Shown here in pieces: positions 26,701 to 34,801 of a DNA stretch of 64,000 nucleotides (its first letter is position 1; each line of letters starts with the position of its first letter). The DNA lies in the NCBI RefSeq assembly GCF_014646195.1, contig NZ_BMMZ01000007.1:166589-230588 (forward strand), given 5' to 3'. A program made the translations under genes and the position numbers. The DNA comes from Microlunatus endophyticus. GTDB taxonomy: Bacteria; Actinomycetota; Actinomycetes; Propionibacteriales; Propionibacteriaceae. A model generated the notes under the pieces. It was not told the origin of the DNA, searched no databases, and saw nothing but the letters and a program-made list of their open reading frames with translations.

Positions 26701-27910
26701 GATCCACATTCCCGATGACCCGGCTGATGCCCGCGGTCGCGTGGGAAGCTGGCGGGCGCCCGGGCAGATCCGTTACGGATATCCGGTTTCGGTACGCATT
26801 CCAGGGCGATACCTTTCCGGCAAGCAGCAGGTCACTCTGCGACTCGCGAGCCTGGCAGGACTGTCCCTCTTCGGCCCGGGCACAGGCCGATACGGGATCG
26901 ACGCTCAGCTGGTCCCGGCTATGCAACTCGCGATTCCCAAGACGATCAGGCCTGGCCAGCTGCCGACCTTCGCCCTGCGTCCCACGATCACGATCGCCGC
27001 GCCGGACCTCTCTACGGGTGCCGCAGGCGTCGCGGTCGTCTCCATCGCCAACCCGACCGTCCACACGATGAGCGCCGTGCAGGTATCACTCATCTCGGCT
27101 AACGGCGGGACGTCGACCGCGCTGGACGCTCCGATGTTGAGCAAGCTCAAACCGGGCGCGTCCGCCCAGATCCGCTTTTCCGTTGACGCCGGGCCTGTTG
27201 GCGTTGCACAGATGCTCCAGCTGACTGCGATTGTCGATGCCACCGTCGGCTCACGGCGGGTGACGAACCGGATCGATGCCGGAGCTCAGGTCGGGGGAGC
27301 AGTCGATCTCGATCAGTTCCCGACTGTCGATGTCGATGACGACTTCGCCACCGACACTAGCGCCAACTATGACCTCTGGCTCCCCGTTCCCGCGACGGAG
27401 ACCATGCCCGCCACGTCCTCCGGAGGCGGTGAACTGGCGGCAACGAAGTCCAGCGCGTTCTACGTTCTCGCCGCGAACAAGGCGGCGGCGTCGGGCAAGC
27501 AGACGCTGACGACGATCGATATCAAACAGTTCATCGTCCCCCGCGTGAAACAAGATGTCTTCTTCGTCGGGCTCGCCAAGGACGCAGGTGACTACGTGCT
27601 CGCCTGGATGGGCTATCAGCTGGCGTCGTGCGGCATCGACATCCGGGTCGGCGGGACCCTCACCGCGCTTACCTTCCCCAATCCACCTATCGCCGTCCCC
27701 GGAGACGAAATGGCGCTTATGACTGTCGGAAATGACGTGTCCCTGTGGCTGAACCACGATGATGCGTGGACCCCCATCGCCGGAACCGATGTGAGCCACC
27801 TGGTCAATCTCGCGGACTCCACCGTGATTTCGCAGTATCGCCACGCCGTGGGGTTCCGTGGCCAAGGCGGAACGCTTGCGGTCTCGCACTTGATCGGTCG
27901 GTCCGGATAA
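23771..27910 (+). CDS. Tat-exported multidomain glycoside hydrolase family 2 protein
   Basis: A 1379-residue enzyme. GTG 23771 has GGAGG seven bases upstream. The N-terminus ISRRRFMAAAGGAVAAPMVV is a twin-arginine signal. Order of domains: a carboxypeptidase-regulatory-like beta-sandwich (about 57-115, VEGLVVDPRGLPVSGAAV); GH2 sugar-binding and Ig-like domains (about 140-450); a (beta/alpha)8 barrel with acid/base Glu585 (VTFNEGWG) and probable nucleophile Glu682 (PWMNAEFGNGP); then long beta-rich C-terminal parts including a CARDB-like region and a laminin-G-like end (DDDFATDTSANYDLWL). It would cut a beta-linked sugar outside the cell. The sugar (galactose, glucuronic acid, mannose) is not decidable. 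First gene of the operon. Confidence 0.88.
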   Translation: MLDRLISRRRFMAAAGGAVAAPMVVCSLPASATPLGTRGSGSHPSDSRSADSQPAKVEGLVVDPRGLPVSGAAVHAALSTAFVLTDSLGRFTLTDIPAAARTVHAAKEAFRFSSVSLAETVRIVISPDDPSQLPRPEYPRPDLDRRPFTDGAWACLNGTWSFDPDPKGIGETEGWFDPSHQFGQAIRLPFPVQSLASIGEEDRATDGMWVDQFAGSNGLFWYRRSFTVPESFAGRNTRLRIGAVNWSATVWLDGIKMATDLGSGYSEVLVDLGRLAAGSTHTLAIKVFTPPGNHTAPYPMGKQMGWFSAMGGIWQSVWIEPVDAVRLSEVRAVPKLTFAGSTTTVIAASFQVAATITGTDSAAVTARLIGPDGDHVLSASLPVTDGSVSAVLDVPDPKLWAPESPQLYRLLLGVDAADDGTDGAALYLGLREFRRDWAPGHGPDDTADVHDQYQHFYLNNRPYFVRAVLDQGYTPWGIYTYPGVNTGPDFRTGTDTHPQPGSIRHDVAAIKQLGFNTTRMHVKINDPWYYHLCDQLGLLVWYDMPNNPYNALGDDAHANWEKNTRAAIARDANHPSIVTWVTFNEGWGIGGGGALDPDQYSWVLAMVAMIRDLDPNRLVVDNSPVLVQGHLGGDINDFHWYSGIREQWKTMLDQQSSQVYPGSTWNFLDSKAQSGQPWMNAEFGNGPDKFVMHVGLFRSYAKMSGYVYTEIAAEEHERGLPFTYCRLPTETGYLDHTGALRGIELFNTDDVVCLDSDPGIQLAPGSPLSVPVSISHFSSRDLSAARLRWQVVGTDAAGREKKTTVGGSRVVNAEPFTVTEVGSVTIAAPKDLRVARLYVWLEDHGESIAESQIVVDQSSVGTSIQLTGATLFDVAKPSDASWSGGTVGIIDEAGTTGTYTGVGFGWSEYQVDVPANCRTGRDASLICELATYADMTTELAGQSQELVKNAGTGMTTCKSSPHPATIAVSVDGVVAGSIHIPDDPADARGRVGSWRAPGQIRYGYPVSVRIPGRYLSGKQQVTLRLASLAGLSLFGPGTGRYGIDAQLVPAMQLAIPKTIRPGQLPTFALRPTITIAAPDLSTGAAGVAVVSIANPTVHTMSAVQVSLISANGGTSTALDAPMLSKLKPGASAQIRFSVDAGPVGVAQMLQLTAIVDATVGSRRVTNRIDAGAQVGGAVDLDQFPTVDVDDDFATDTSANYDLWLPVPATETMPATSSGGGELAATKSSAFYVLAANKAAASGKQTLTTIDIKQFIVPRVKQDVFFVGLAKDAGDYVLAWMGYQLASCGIDIRVGGTLTALTFPNPPIAVPGDEMALMTVGNDVSLWLNHDDAWTPIAGTDVSHLVNLADSTVISQYRHAVGFRGQGGTLAVSHLIGRSG

Positions 27911-28022
27911 GCAACGGCGGTGGAACCGCAACCCGATGCCGCGCAGGCAGGAGTCATCCGGGACCTGTGTGCGCAGCAGAGGTCAGTCCTCGTTTGAACA
28001 AAGTTGATCATGGAGGGTCACA

Positions 28023-29477
28023 GTGAGCAGATTTCCCCGTCGGGCCATCCTCGGGATGGCAGCTGTTGGCGGGCTCGCAGCCGCGACCGGCTGCAGCTCG
28101 TCCGGAGGCACCACCGCGACAGCAGGCAAACCCATGCAGTGGTGGGACAACTTCCTTGCCCTGCAAAGCCTGCACAAGAAGATGATCGCCGACTTCGCCA
28201 CAGCGAATGCTGTGCAGATCACCTACCAGTACCAGAGCAATGCCTCCATGGGGCAGGCGCTGCAGTTAGCCAAGCGCAGCAACCAGCAACCCGACATCAG
28301 CACGACGACCGGGCTCGGTGTGCCGGTCCCACAGCTCATCGACGACGGCTGGTTCCAGCCGATGGATCTGCCAGCCGACGTCAAGCAGCGCCTGAGTGGG
28401 GATCTCTACGACGGAATCAACATGTTCGACGGCAAGGTCTACTCTTTCCCGCTGTTCGCCTTCCGGCAACACAACTCGTCGCTCTTCTACAACAGTGACA
28501 TGTTGAGCAAGCTCGACATCGCTCCGCCGACCACATTCGACGAGTTCAGGACGGCGTGCACCAAGGCCAAGAAGCTGGGGGACAACGTGGCCGGCTGGGT
28601 CGCAGGTCTCAACGCCCCGTCCAACCCGTATTCCGGTGTCCTCGAGGGTCTTGCGCAAGCGGCCGGCTTCCCTGGCTACCTCGGGCTGGAGTTCGCAACC
28701 GGGACGTACAACTACAGCCACGAAGCGTACATCGCGGTATTCGAGCTATTCGAAGGGATCGTCAAGGACAAGGCAGCCTTTTCCGGTGCGACGACCACCC
28801 TCGGTGACCCGTCCCGCGGCCGTTGGGTGGCAGGCGCGGGCGTGTTCTTCTTCGACGGGCCATGGCAGGTCGGTGCACTCAAGCAGAACTACCCCCAGTT
28901 CCTCTCCAAGGCGAAACTCGCCGGGAAGGTTGCCGGGCTCATGACGTTGGAGGCCGGACAGACCGCAGTCAACTACCGTCCCCCATCCAATGCGACGCTC
29001 TTCCTCGCCAAATCCAGTGCTCACACGAAGTTGGCCGACAAACTGCTCGCGGAGTTCACGACCGACAGCTACTACAAGGGTGTGGCGGGCGCGATGGACC
29101 AGCCACCCCGCGACCTCACGGTGGTTGCGAAGTCGCCCGACGCAGCCCCGCTGTACAAGGAACTCTGCGCCGGATATCTCAAGCAGGTGTACTCCTCACC
29201 ATCGGCCAACATCAAGAACCCGGAGGTCTACAAGGTGGCCGCCCAGACCAAGCCGATCACCAACCAAGTCGGGGATATCTTCCGCAGCATGGTGGCAGAC
29301 GAAAGTTACAACTGGCGCAAGGCCTTGACAACGCTGACGAGCCAGTCCAACCAGGGACTCGACAGCGCCATCGCTGCAGCCAAGAAGGCGGGCGCGAAGG
29401 TATCGCGAGACGACTACGTCTTCGGTAACTGGAATCCGGCCGCCGATTACACCCGAGCGATGTACAAGAGCGCCTGA
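28023..29477 (+). CDS. sugar ABC transporter, solute-binding lipoprotein
   Basis: A 484-residue Tat-type lipoprotein (MSRFPRRAILGMAAVGGLAA, lipobox Cys24). GTG start with GGAGG seven bases upstream. It is the external receptor for the oligosaccharide made by the upstream GH2. The mature start (MQWWDNFLALQSLHKKM) and the end (VSRDDYVFGNWNPAADYTRA) match the paralogue at 9593, but the middle differs, as expected for a different ligand. It is followed by its two permeases. The preceding 112-bp gap after the GH2 gene has only a weak hairpin (GCGGTGGAACCGC at about 27916), so read-through is likely. Confidence 0.9.
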   Translation: MSRFPRRAILGMAAVGGLAAATGCSSSGGTTATAGKPMQWWDNFLALQSLHKKMIADFATANAVQITYQYQSNASMGQALQLAKRSNQQPDISTTTGLGVPVPQLIDDGWFQPMDLPADVKQRLSGDLYDGINMFDGKVYSFPLFAFRQHNSSLFYNSDMLSKLDIAPPTTFDEFRTACTKAKKLGDNVAGWVAGLNAPSNPYSGVLEGLAQAAGFPGYLGLEFATGTYNYSHEAYIAVFELFEGIVKDKAAFSGATTTLGDPSRGRWVAGAGVFFFDGPWQVGALKQNYPQFLSKAKLAGKVAGLMTLEAGQTAVNYRPPSNATLFLAKSSAHTKLADKLLAEFTTDSYYKGVAGAMDQPPRDLTVVAKSPDAAPLYKELCAGYLKQVYSSPSANIKNPEVYKVAAQTKPITNQVGDIFRSMVADESYNWRKALTTLTSQSNQGLDSAIAAAKKAGAKVSRDDYVFGNWNPAADYTRAMYKSA

Positions 29478-29535
29478 CCGAGACTGACCGACGGACTCTC
29501 AAAGGCCCACACAACCTTCGAAAAGGAATGCATAC

Positions 29536-30489
29536 ATGTCAGCCGTGACGGCGCGACCCGCGTCGCCCAGAGTCCGCTCAACCCGGCGTCGCCGGATCCG
29601 GAGAACAGAGCTCTTCGCATACTTGTTCCTGCTGCCGACGGTTGTGCTGTACGGCGTATTCACGGTGTATCCGATCATCGGATCGTACTGGTACTCATTC
29701 CTTGATTGGAATGGCTTCGACACCGTCAGAACCTGGATAGGCCTTGGAAACTACGTCGAGATCCTTCATGACCCGCAGTTCTGGAACTCGTTCAAGATCA
29801 CCGTCCTCTTCACCGTCGTGACAGTGCCGGCCAAAGTGATCCTCAGCTTCCTGGCGGCGATGTTGCTCAACTCACCACGGATGCCGTGGCGCGGGTTCTT
29901 CCGGACCGCGCTCTTCCTTCCCGTGGTCACCACGACGGCGATCGTCGGCGTCGTGATGCAATTCATCTTCGACCCGGCGAGCGGACCGATCAACCTCATC
30001 ATGCTCAAGCTGGGGATCGTCAGCCAAGGCATCAACTTCCTCGGCAGCCCGAGGACGGCACTGTGGACGGTCGGGGGAGTCTATGTCTGGAAATGGTTCG
30101 GTCAGACGCTGATCTACTGGCTTGCCGCCTTACAGACCGTCCCACCTGACACCTACGAGGCCGCGGCAATCGACGGCGCATCATCAATCCGGATTACTCG
30201 GCACATCACACTGCCGCTCCTGCGACCCTTCGCAGTGATCATCACGCTGCTCAGCCTCGAGGAGGCGCTGCACGTCTTCGATCTCATGCTCACCATGACG
30301 GGCGGCGGTCCGTCGCAGTCAACGCAGATCATGGAGCTCTACATCTACAACACTGCTTTCGCGGCGACGGTTCCGCGGCTCGGCTACGCATCTGCAGCTG
30401 CGGTGCTCTTCGGGCTTTTCGTCTGCGCGATCGGGGTCATCCAACTCGTGGGGATCCGTACAGCTCAGCGAGCGAGGACAGGACGATGA
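29536..30489 (+). CDS. sugar ABC transporter permease, MalF/UgpA type
   Basis: A 317-residue six-helix permease. The basic N-terminus (STRRRRIRRTELF) precedes the first membrane helix, and the EAA loop is TYEAAAIDGASSIRITRHITLP. AAGGA lies eight bases before the ATG. Its stop overlaps the next permease start (ATGA, 30486-30489). Sequence is very close to the permease at 12003, pointing to a duplicated transporter subfamily. No ATPase gene in the locus. Confidence 0.92.
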   Translation: MSAVTARPASPRVRSTRRRRIRRTELFAYLFLLPTVVLYGVFTVYPIIGSYWYSFLDWNGFDTVRTWIGLGNYVEILHDPQFWNSFKITVLFTVVTVPAKVILSFLAAMLLNSPRMPWRGFFRTALFLPVVTTTAIVGVVMQFIFDPASGPINLIMLKLGIVSQGINFLGSPRTALWTVGGVYVWKWFGQTLIYWLAALQTVPPDTYEAAAIDGASSIRITRHITLPLLRPFAVIITLLSLEEALHVFDLMLTMTGGGPSQSTQIMELYIYNTAFAATVPRLGYASAAAVLFGLFVCAIGVIQLVGIRTAQRARTGR

Positions 30490-31382
30490 GCCAGACTTCA
30501 CAGCCACTCCCCGCGAGACCGGCATCATCGACGATCCGACGTCAACGAGGTCGCTGGCTGCGGCGGCTTCCGATGTACTTCGCGGCACTGATCATGCTGG
30601 CGATCGTCATGGCATGGGTGTACCCGTTCTTGTGGATGGTCTCAGCGGCGCTCAAGGATCCGGTCGAAGTGTTCAGCGCGGGACTCGATCTCATCCCCCG
30701 TTCACCGCAGTGGCACAACTTCGTCCGCGCATGGAATGACGCCAACTTCGGCAGATACCTACTCAACACGGTCCTCGTCACCGTGTTCACTGTTGTCATC
30801 GTGCTGGTCCGCTGCGCGATGGCCGGATACGTCCTCGCCCGCTATCGCTTCTACGGCAGGAAGATCATCCTGGGGGTGCTGATCGGGACACTGTTCGTGC
30901 CGACCGGCTACACCATCATCCCCGTCGTCGACATCGCCACCAGGCTTCACCTGCTGAACTCGATCGCCGGCATGGTCGTCGCCCTTTCGGGGGGTGCCAA
31001 CGTGGCTTCGATCCTGTTGTACATGGGCTATTTCAACCAGATCCCCAAGGAGTTGGAAGAGGCGGCGACCATGGACGGCGCCGGCTTCTTCCGCACCTTC
31101 TTCCGCGTGATGCTCCCGCTCGCTGGGCCGGTGACCGCAACGGTGGCGTTGATGACCTTCCTGGCGACCTGGAATTCGTTCTTCCTGCCGTTGGTCTTCA
31201 CCTTCTCCCGGCCCGACCTTAGGACGGTCTCGGTCGGCATGCTCGCCTTCATCGGGGAGAACTCGACCGATTGGTCGGGCATGGCCGCCGCAGCGACGAT
31301 CTCATTGCTGCCGGTGATGATCTTGTTCATTCTGTTACAACGCTATTTCGTCGAGGGTATCGCTGGAGCCGTCAAGTCATGA
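30486..31382 (+). CDS. sugar ABC transporter permease, MalG type
   Basis: A 298-residue permease, partner of the preceding one. Six helices, EAA loop IPKELEEAATMDGAGFFRTF, and the conserved tail QRYFVEGIAGAVKS, almost identical to that of the permease at 11086. Its start overlaps the upstream stop and its own stop overlaps the start of the sulfatase gene (ATGA, 31379-31382). The transporter and the sulfatase are therefore translationally coupled, which ties import and desulfation together. Confidence 0.92.
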   Translation: MSQTSQPLPARPASSTIRRQRGRWLRRLPMYFAALIMLAIVMAWVYPFLWMVSAALKDPVEVFSAGLDLIPRSPQWHNFVRAWNDANFGRYLLNTVLVTVFTVVIVLVRCAMAGYVLARYRFYGRKIILGVLIGTLFVPTGYTIIPVVDIATRLHLLNSIAGMVVALSGGANVASILLYMGYFNQIPKELEEAATMDGAGFFRTFFRVMLPLAGPVTATVALMTFLATWNSFFLPLVFTFSRPDLRTVSVGMLAFIGENSTDWSGMAAAATISLLPVMILFILLQRYFVEGIAGAVKS

Positions 31383-32899
31383 TCAACTACCCACCCCACG
31401 TCGGCATGTCTCGGACCGCCCCGGCTGGAGACCGGTCCGGAAGCACGCCCCGGCCGAACATCCTGCTCATCTGCACCGATCAGCAACGGTTCGACGCACT
31501 CGGCGCGTCGGGCAATCCCGAGATCAGCACGCCGAACCTCGACCGCCTTGCCGGGCAGAGCGCGACGTTCACCCACTGCTACGTACAGTCGTCGGTGTGC
31601 GCGCCATCGCGGGCGTCGCTCATGTCCGGCCAGTATGTCCACAATCATGGCTTGTGGGCTAATGGCGTGGGCCTGCCCGCGGGAACACGGCTGCTGCCCG
31701 AAGTCGTATCAGCCGTCGGCTACGACTGCGGGCTGGTGGGGAAGTGGCATCTGGACGCGTGCTTCGGGCCACGGACAGAGCCCCAGCCCGAGGGGATCCG
31801 GGTCTGGAGATGGTCGCACGCGCCATACTGGGGAAGCAGCGAGAACGCCTACCACCGTTGGCTTGCGGCCGCGTATCCGGACATCTACGACCGACTGCGC
31901 GCGGGCCGGCACGCCACGCGTACGGCGGGGGTCGCGGGGGACAGTTTCGACGTGCTGCCCACCGAGGCACACTACTCGCATTGGGTCGGCAACGAAGCCA
32001 TCAGCTTCCTCCGCAGCGACCGACTCACCGACCGCCCCTTCTTCTTCATCGCCAACTTCTTCGACCCACATCACTCCTTCGGGGCGCCCAAGGAGTACAT
32101 CGACCGATACCGGGCCGACGAACTGAGCCGACCGCGAACCGTGCCCGGTGAGCTGGCGACGAAGCCGCCGATCATGGCCGAGGCTTCCCGGGAGTCCTAC
32201 GCGGGGCACGCGCCCGGCTACGTCTCGTACTCGGGTGATGACCTGCAGAACATCAAGGCGAACTATTACGCAATGGTCAGCCTGGTCGACGACGAGGTGG
32301 GCAGGATCCTCGATGCACTGGACGCGACAGGACTGGCCGGCAACACGGTGGTCATCTTCACCTCCGACCATGGAGAGATGCTGGGAGATCATCAGCTGAT
32401 GCTCAAGGGCCCGTTCATGTACGACTGCGCGCTGCGGGTCCCCCTTCTGATCCGGTGGCCAGGTGTCATTCCCGCCGGCCGCCGAATCGACGAGCTCGTG
32501 GAATGGATCGACCTGACCTCGACGATCCTTGAAATCAGCGGCGCCAGTCTGCCCCGCAGCCAGGGCGCGAGTCTGCTCCCGCTTGCCAAAGGGGACACCA
32601 ATGATCATCGAGGCTGGGTGCTGTCGGAGTACCGCAACTCGGGTCACCCCTACGACCCTGCAGTGCACGTGACGATGCTCCGAGCCGGCGACAGCAAGAT
32701 CATTTGGCATCACGGACCCCCGAGCTCGGGACGCGAGCGGACCGGCGAGCTCTACGACCTGTCCGAAGATCCCCACGAGCTGAGCAATCTGTGGGGCGAC
32801 CCCAATCACGCCCAACTTCAGCGCGACCTCACCGCGCTGCTGTTGGACACACTGGTCGCGACAGAAGACCGATCACAACCCCGAAAGGCCCACTGGTGA
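31379..32899 (+). CDS. type I sulfatase (family S1), cytoplasmic
   Basis: A 506-residue alkaline-phosphatase-fold sulfatase. Metal site NILLICTDQQRFDALG, formylglycine motif CAPSRASLMSG (Cys74 would be oxidised to formylglycine), VGKWHLD, and the later metal residues in VVIFTSDHGEMLGDH. It removes sulfate esters from a sugar. No signal peptide is visible after ATG 31379, so it should act on imported, still sulfated oligosaccharide. The start overlaps the stop of the permease gene, and its own stop overlaps the GTG of the next GH2 gene (32896). A cytoplasmic formylglycine-generating enzyme is needed and is not encoded in the window. Confidence 0.92.
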   Translation: MINYPPHVGMSRTAPAGDRSGSTPRPNILLICTDQQRFDALGASGNPEISTPNLDRLAGQSATFTHCYVQSSVCAPSRASLMSGQYVHNHGLWANGVGLPAGTRLLPEVVSAVGYDCGLVGKWHLDACFGPRTEPQPEGIRVWRWSHAPYWGSSENAYHRWLAAAYPDIYDRLRAGRHATRTAGVAGDSFDVLPTEAHYSHWVGNEAISFLRSDRLTDRPFFFIANFFDPHHSFGAPKEYIDRYRADELSRPRTVPGELATKPPIMAEASRESYAGHAPGYVSYSGDDLQNIKANYYAMVSLVDDEVGRILDALDATGLAGNTVVIFTSDHGEMLGDHQLMLKGPFMYDCALRVPLLIRWPGVIPAGRRIDELVEWIDLTSTILEISGASLPRSQGASLLPLAKGDTNDHRGWVLSEYRNSGHPYDPAVHVTMLRAGDSKIIWHHGPPSSGRERTGELYDLSEDPHELSNLWGDPNHAQLQRDLTALLLDTLVATEDRSQPRKAHW

Positions 32900-34761
32900 A
32901 CCAGCAGCCCAGCGCATCCACCGACACGCTTGCTCCCAACCCCCAACTGCAGCGAACCGAGTGGATCGACCTGACTGGCGAGTGGAGTTTCGCCTACGAC
33001 GACGAGGATCGAGGTCGGTCACAAGGTTGGGCGGATGCCACACATCGATTCGACCGGACGATCGTGGTGCCTTTTCCGCCGGAGTCGGAGTTGTCCGGTA
33101 TCAACGATCCCGGGTACCACCGCATCTTGTGGTACTCACGTACGATCCATGCCGTCGCCCGTGATCGGCGACGGCTGATTCTTCATTTCGGGGCGGTCGA
33201 CTACCGCTGCAGCGTGTACATCGACGGCATGCATGCCGCAGACCATGTCGGAGGCATGACTTCATTTGCGGTCGACATCACCGATGCACTCACCGGCCGG
33301 ATCGAAGATCATGTGATCACGCTCCGGGTGGAGGACGATCCCCACGACCTCTCCCAGCCCCGCGGCAAGCAGGACTGGAGGGCGGCACCGGAAGGCATCT
33401 TCTACAACCGTACGTCCGGAATCTGGCAGCCTGTATGGCTCGAGTGGGTGCCGGATGTCCACCTGACTGGGCTCGGATGGTCCACTGATCTGGTACGAGG
33501 CTGTGTCGCGGCCGAGCTGGAGCTGTCGGCCGAACCCGCCGTTGGGACTACGATCACCATCGGGTTGCGCCGACCCGACGGAAGCACACTCAGCTGGGTT
33601 ACGGTCGGCGCCACCGCGCGGACGCAGACCGTCGTCATCGACCTCGGCGCATTGCATGAGCGGATGGCGACCGAACGCTTGCTGTGGACACCGGAGCGGC
33701 CGACCCTCATCGACGCCGACATCGAGGTCACTCACGGGACAGACAGCGACCGCGTGTCGAGCTATCTCGGCCTCCGTTCGATCGAGGTGCGCGACGGGCA
33801 ACTGATGCTCAACGGCCGGCCCTACTTCCTGCGCATGGTGCTGGAACAGGGCTACTGGCCACAATCGCAGCTGGCCGCTCCGGATCCCGCGGCTCTACGC
33901 ACGGAAGTCGAGCTGATCAAGGAACTCGGATTCAACGCTGCCAGAATCCATCAGAAGGTCGAGGACCCGCGTTTCCTGTACTGGTGCGACCGGCTCGGCC
34001 TTGCGGTCTGGGGTGAGATGGCCAACGCCTTTGCCTACTCGGCACGATCGTGCGAACTCTTGCTCCATGAATGGCCTGCGGTTCTCCGGCGCGACCGATC
34101 GCATCCTTCCATCCTTGGCTGGGTCCCCATCAATGAGAGCTGGGGAGTGACCGAGATCTCCGAACATCCGGCACAGCAGGATTTCGCGACCGCGATGTAC
34201 TACCTGACGAAGGCGATCGACCCGACCCGACCGGCAATGTCGAACGAAGGATGGGAGCACACTGAATCGGATATCTGGGGCATCCACGACTACACCCCTT
34301 CAGGGGACGGCATCAGGGCTCGGTACAGCGACCAAGCCTTGCCGCGCACCCTGACCGACCGAGGCCCCGGCCGACGCCGGATCTTGGTGGGTGACCGCGA
34401 AAACCGTGGACAGGCGGTCATGATCACCGAGTTCGGCGGGCTCTCATACGCACCCGAGGTCGGCCAGCACTGGTTCGGATACTCGACCGTCACCAGCGAA
34501 GCTGAATACCTGGATCGATTCGAGGACCTTGTTACGGCGATCACCGAGCAGCCGGCGCTGATGGGATTCTGCTACACCCAGCTCACCGACACGCTGCAGG
34601 AGAACAACGGCCTGCTGCACGCCGACCGCACCCCCAAACTTCCCGTCGAGCGCATCCGGGCGGTGGTCACGACACCGGCCAAGGCGATACCGGCCGAGGA
34701 AGTAGACAGCTACCGTCGTGCAGCCCAGGAACGCCGGCTTCATGGTCCTGCTGGCGCCTAG
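32896..34761 (+). CDS. glycoside hydrolase family 2 protein, cytoplasmic
   Basis: A 621-residue GH2 enzyme without signal peptide. The sugar-binding domain (EWIDLTGEWSFAYDDEDRG; ILWYSRTIHAVARDRRRL) and Ig-like domain are followed by the barrel with acid/base Glu414 (WVPINESWGVTE) and nucleophile Glu512 (VMITEFGGLSY). LGLRSIEVRDGQLMLNGRPYFL is the typical entry into the barrel. GTG 32896 overlaps the sulfatase stop (GTGA). It is about half the length of the secreted GH2 at 23771 and lacks its extra C-terminal domains. It probably cleaves the desulfated oligosaccharide inside the cell. Last gene of the forward operon. Confidence 0.9.
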   Translation: MNQQPSASTDTLAPNPQLQRTEWIDLTGEWSFAYDDEDRGRSQGWADATHRFDRTIVVPFPPESELSGINDPGYHRILWYSRTIHAVARDRRRLILHFGAVDYRCSVYIDGMHAADHVGGMTSFAVDITDALTGRIEDHVITLRVEDDPHDLSQPRGKQDWRAAPEGIFYNRTSGIWQPVWLEWVPDVHLTGLGWSTDLVRGCVAAELELSAEPAVGTTITIGLRRPDGSTLSWVTVGATARTQTVVIDLGALHERMATERLLWTPERPTLIDADIEVTHGTDSDRVSSYLGLRSIEVRDGQLMLNGRPYFLRMVLEQGYWPQSQLAAPDPAALRTEVELIKELGFNAARIHQKVEDPRFLYWCDRLGLAVWGEMANAFAYSARSCELLLHEWPAVLRRDRSHPSILGWVPINESWGVTEISEHPAQQDFATAMYYLTKAIDPTRPAMSNEGWEHTESDIWGIHDYTPSGDGIRARYSDQALPRTLTDRGPGRRRILVGDRENRGQAVMITEFGGLSYAPEVGQHWFGYSTVTSEAEYLDRFEDLVTAITEQPALMGFCYTQLTDTLQENNGLLHADRTPKLPVERIRAVVTTPAKAIPAEEVDSYRRAAQERRLHGPAGA

Positions 34762-34801
34762 TCCCGCCGGGGCAATGACTACCGCGCCTGCCGACATCCG
34801 A

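Noticed and set aside
27911..28022. Terminator between the secreted GH2 and the binding-protein gene
   Set aside because: Only a five-base stem (GCGGT/ACCGC) without a T run. The genes are more likely co-transcribed.
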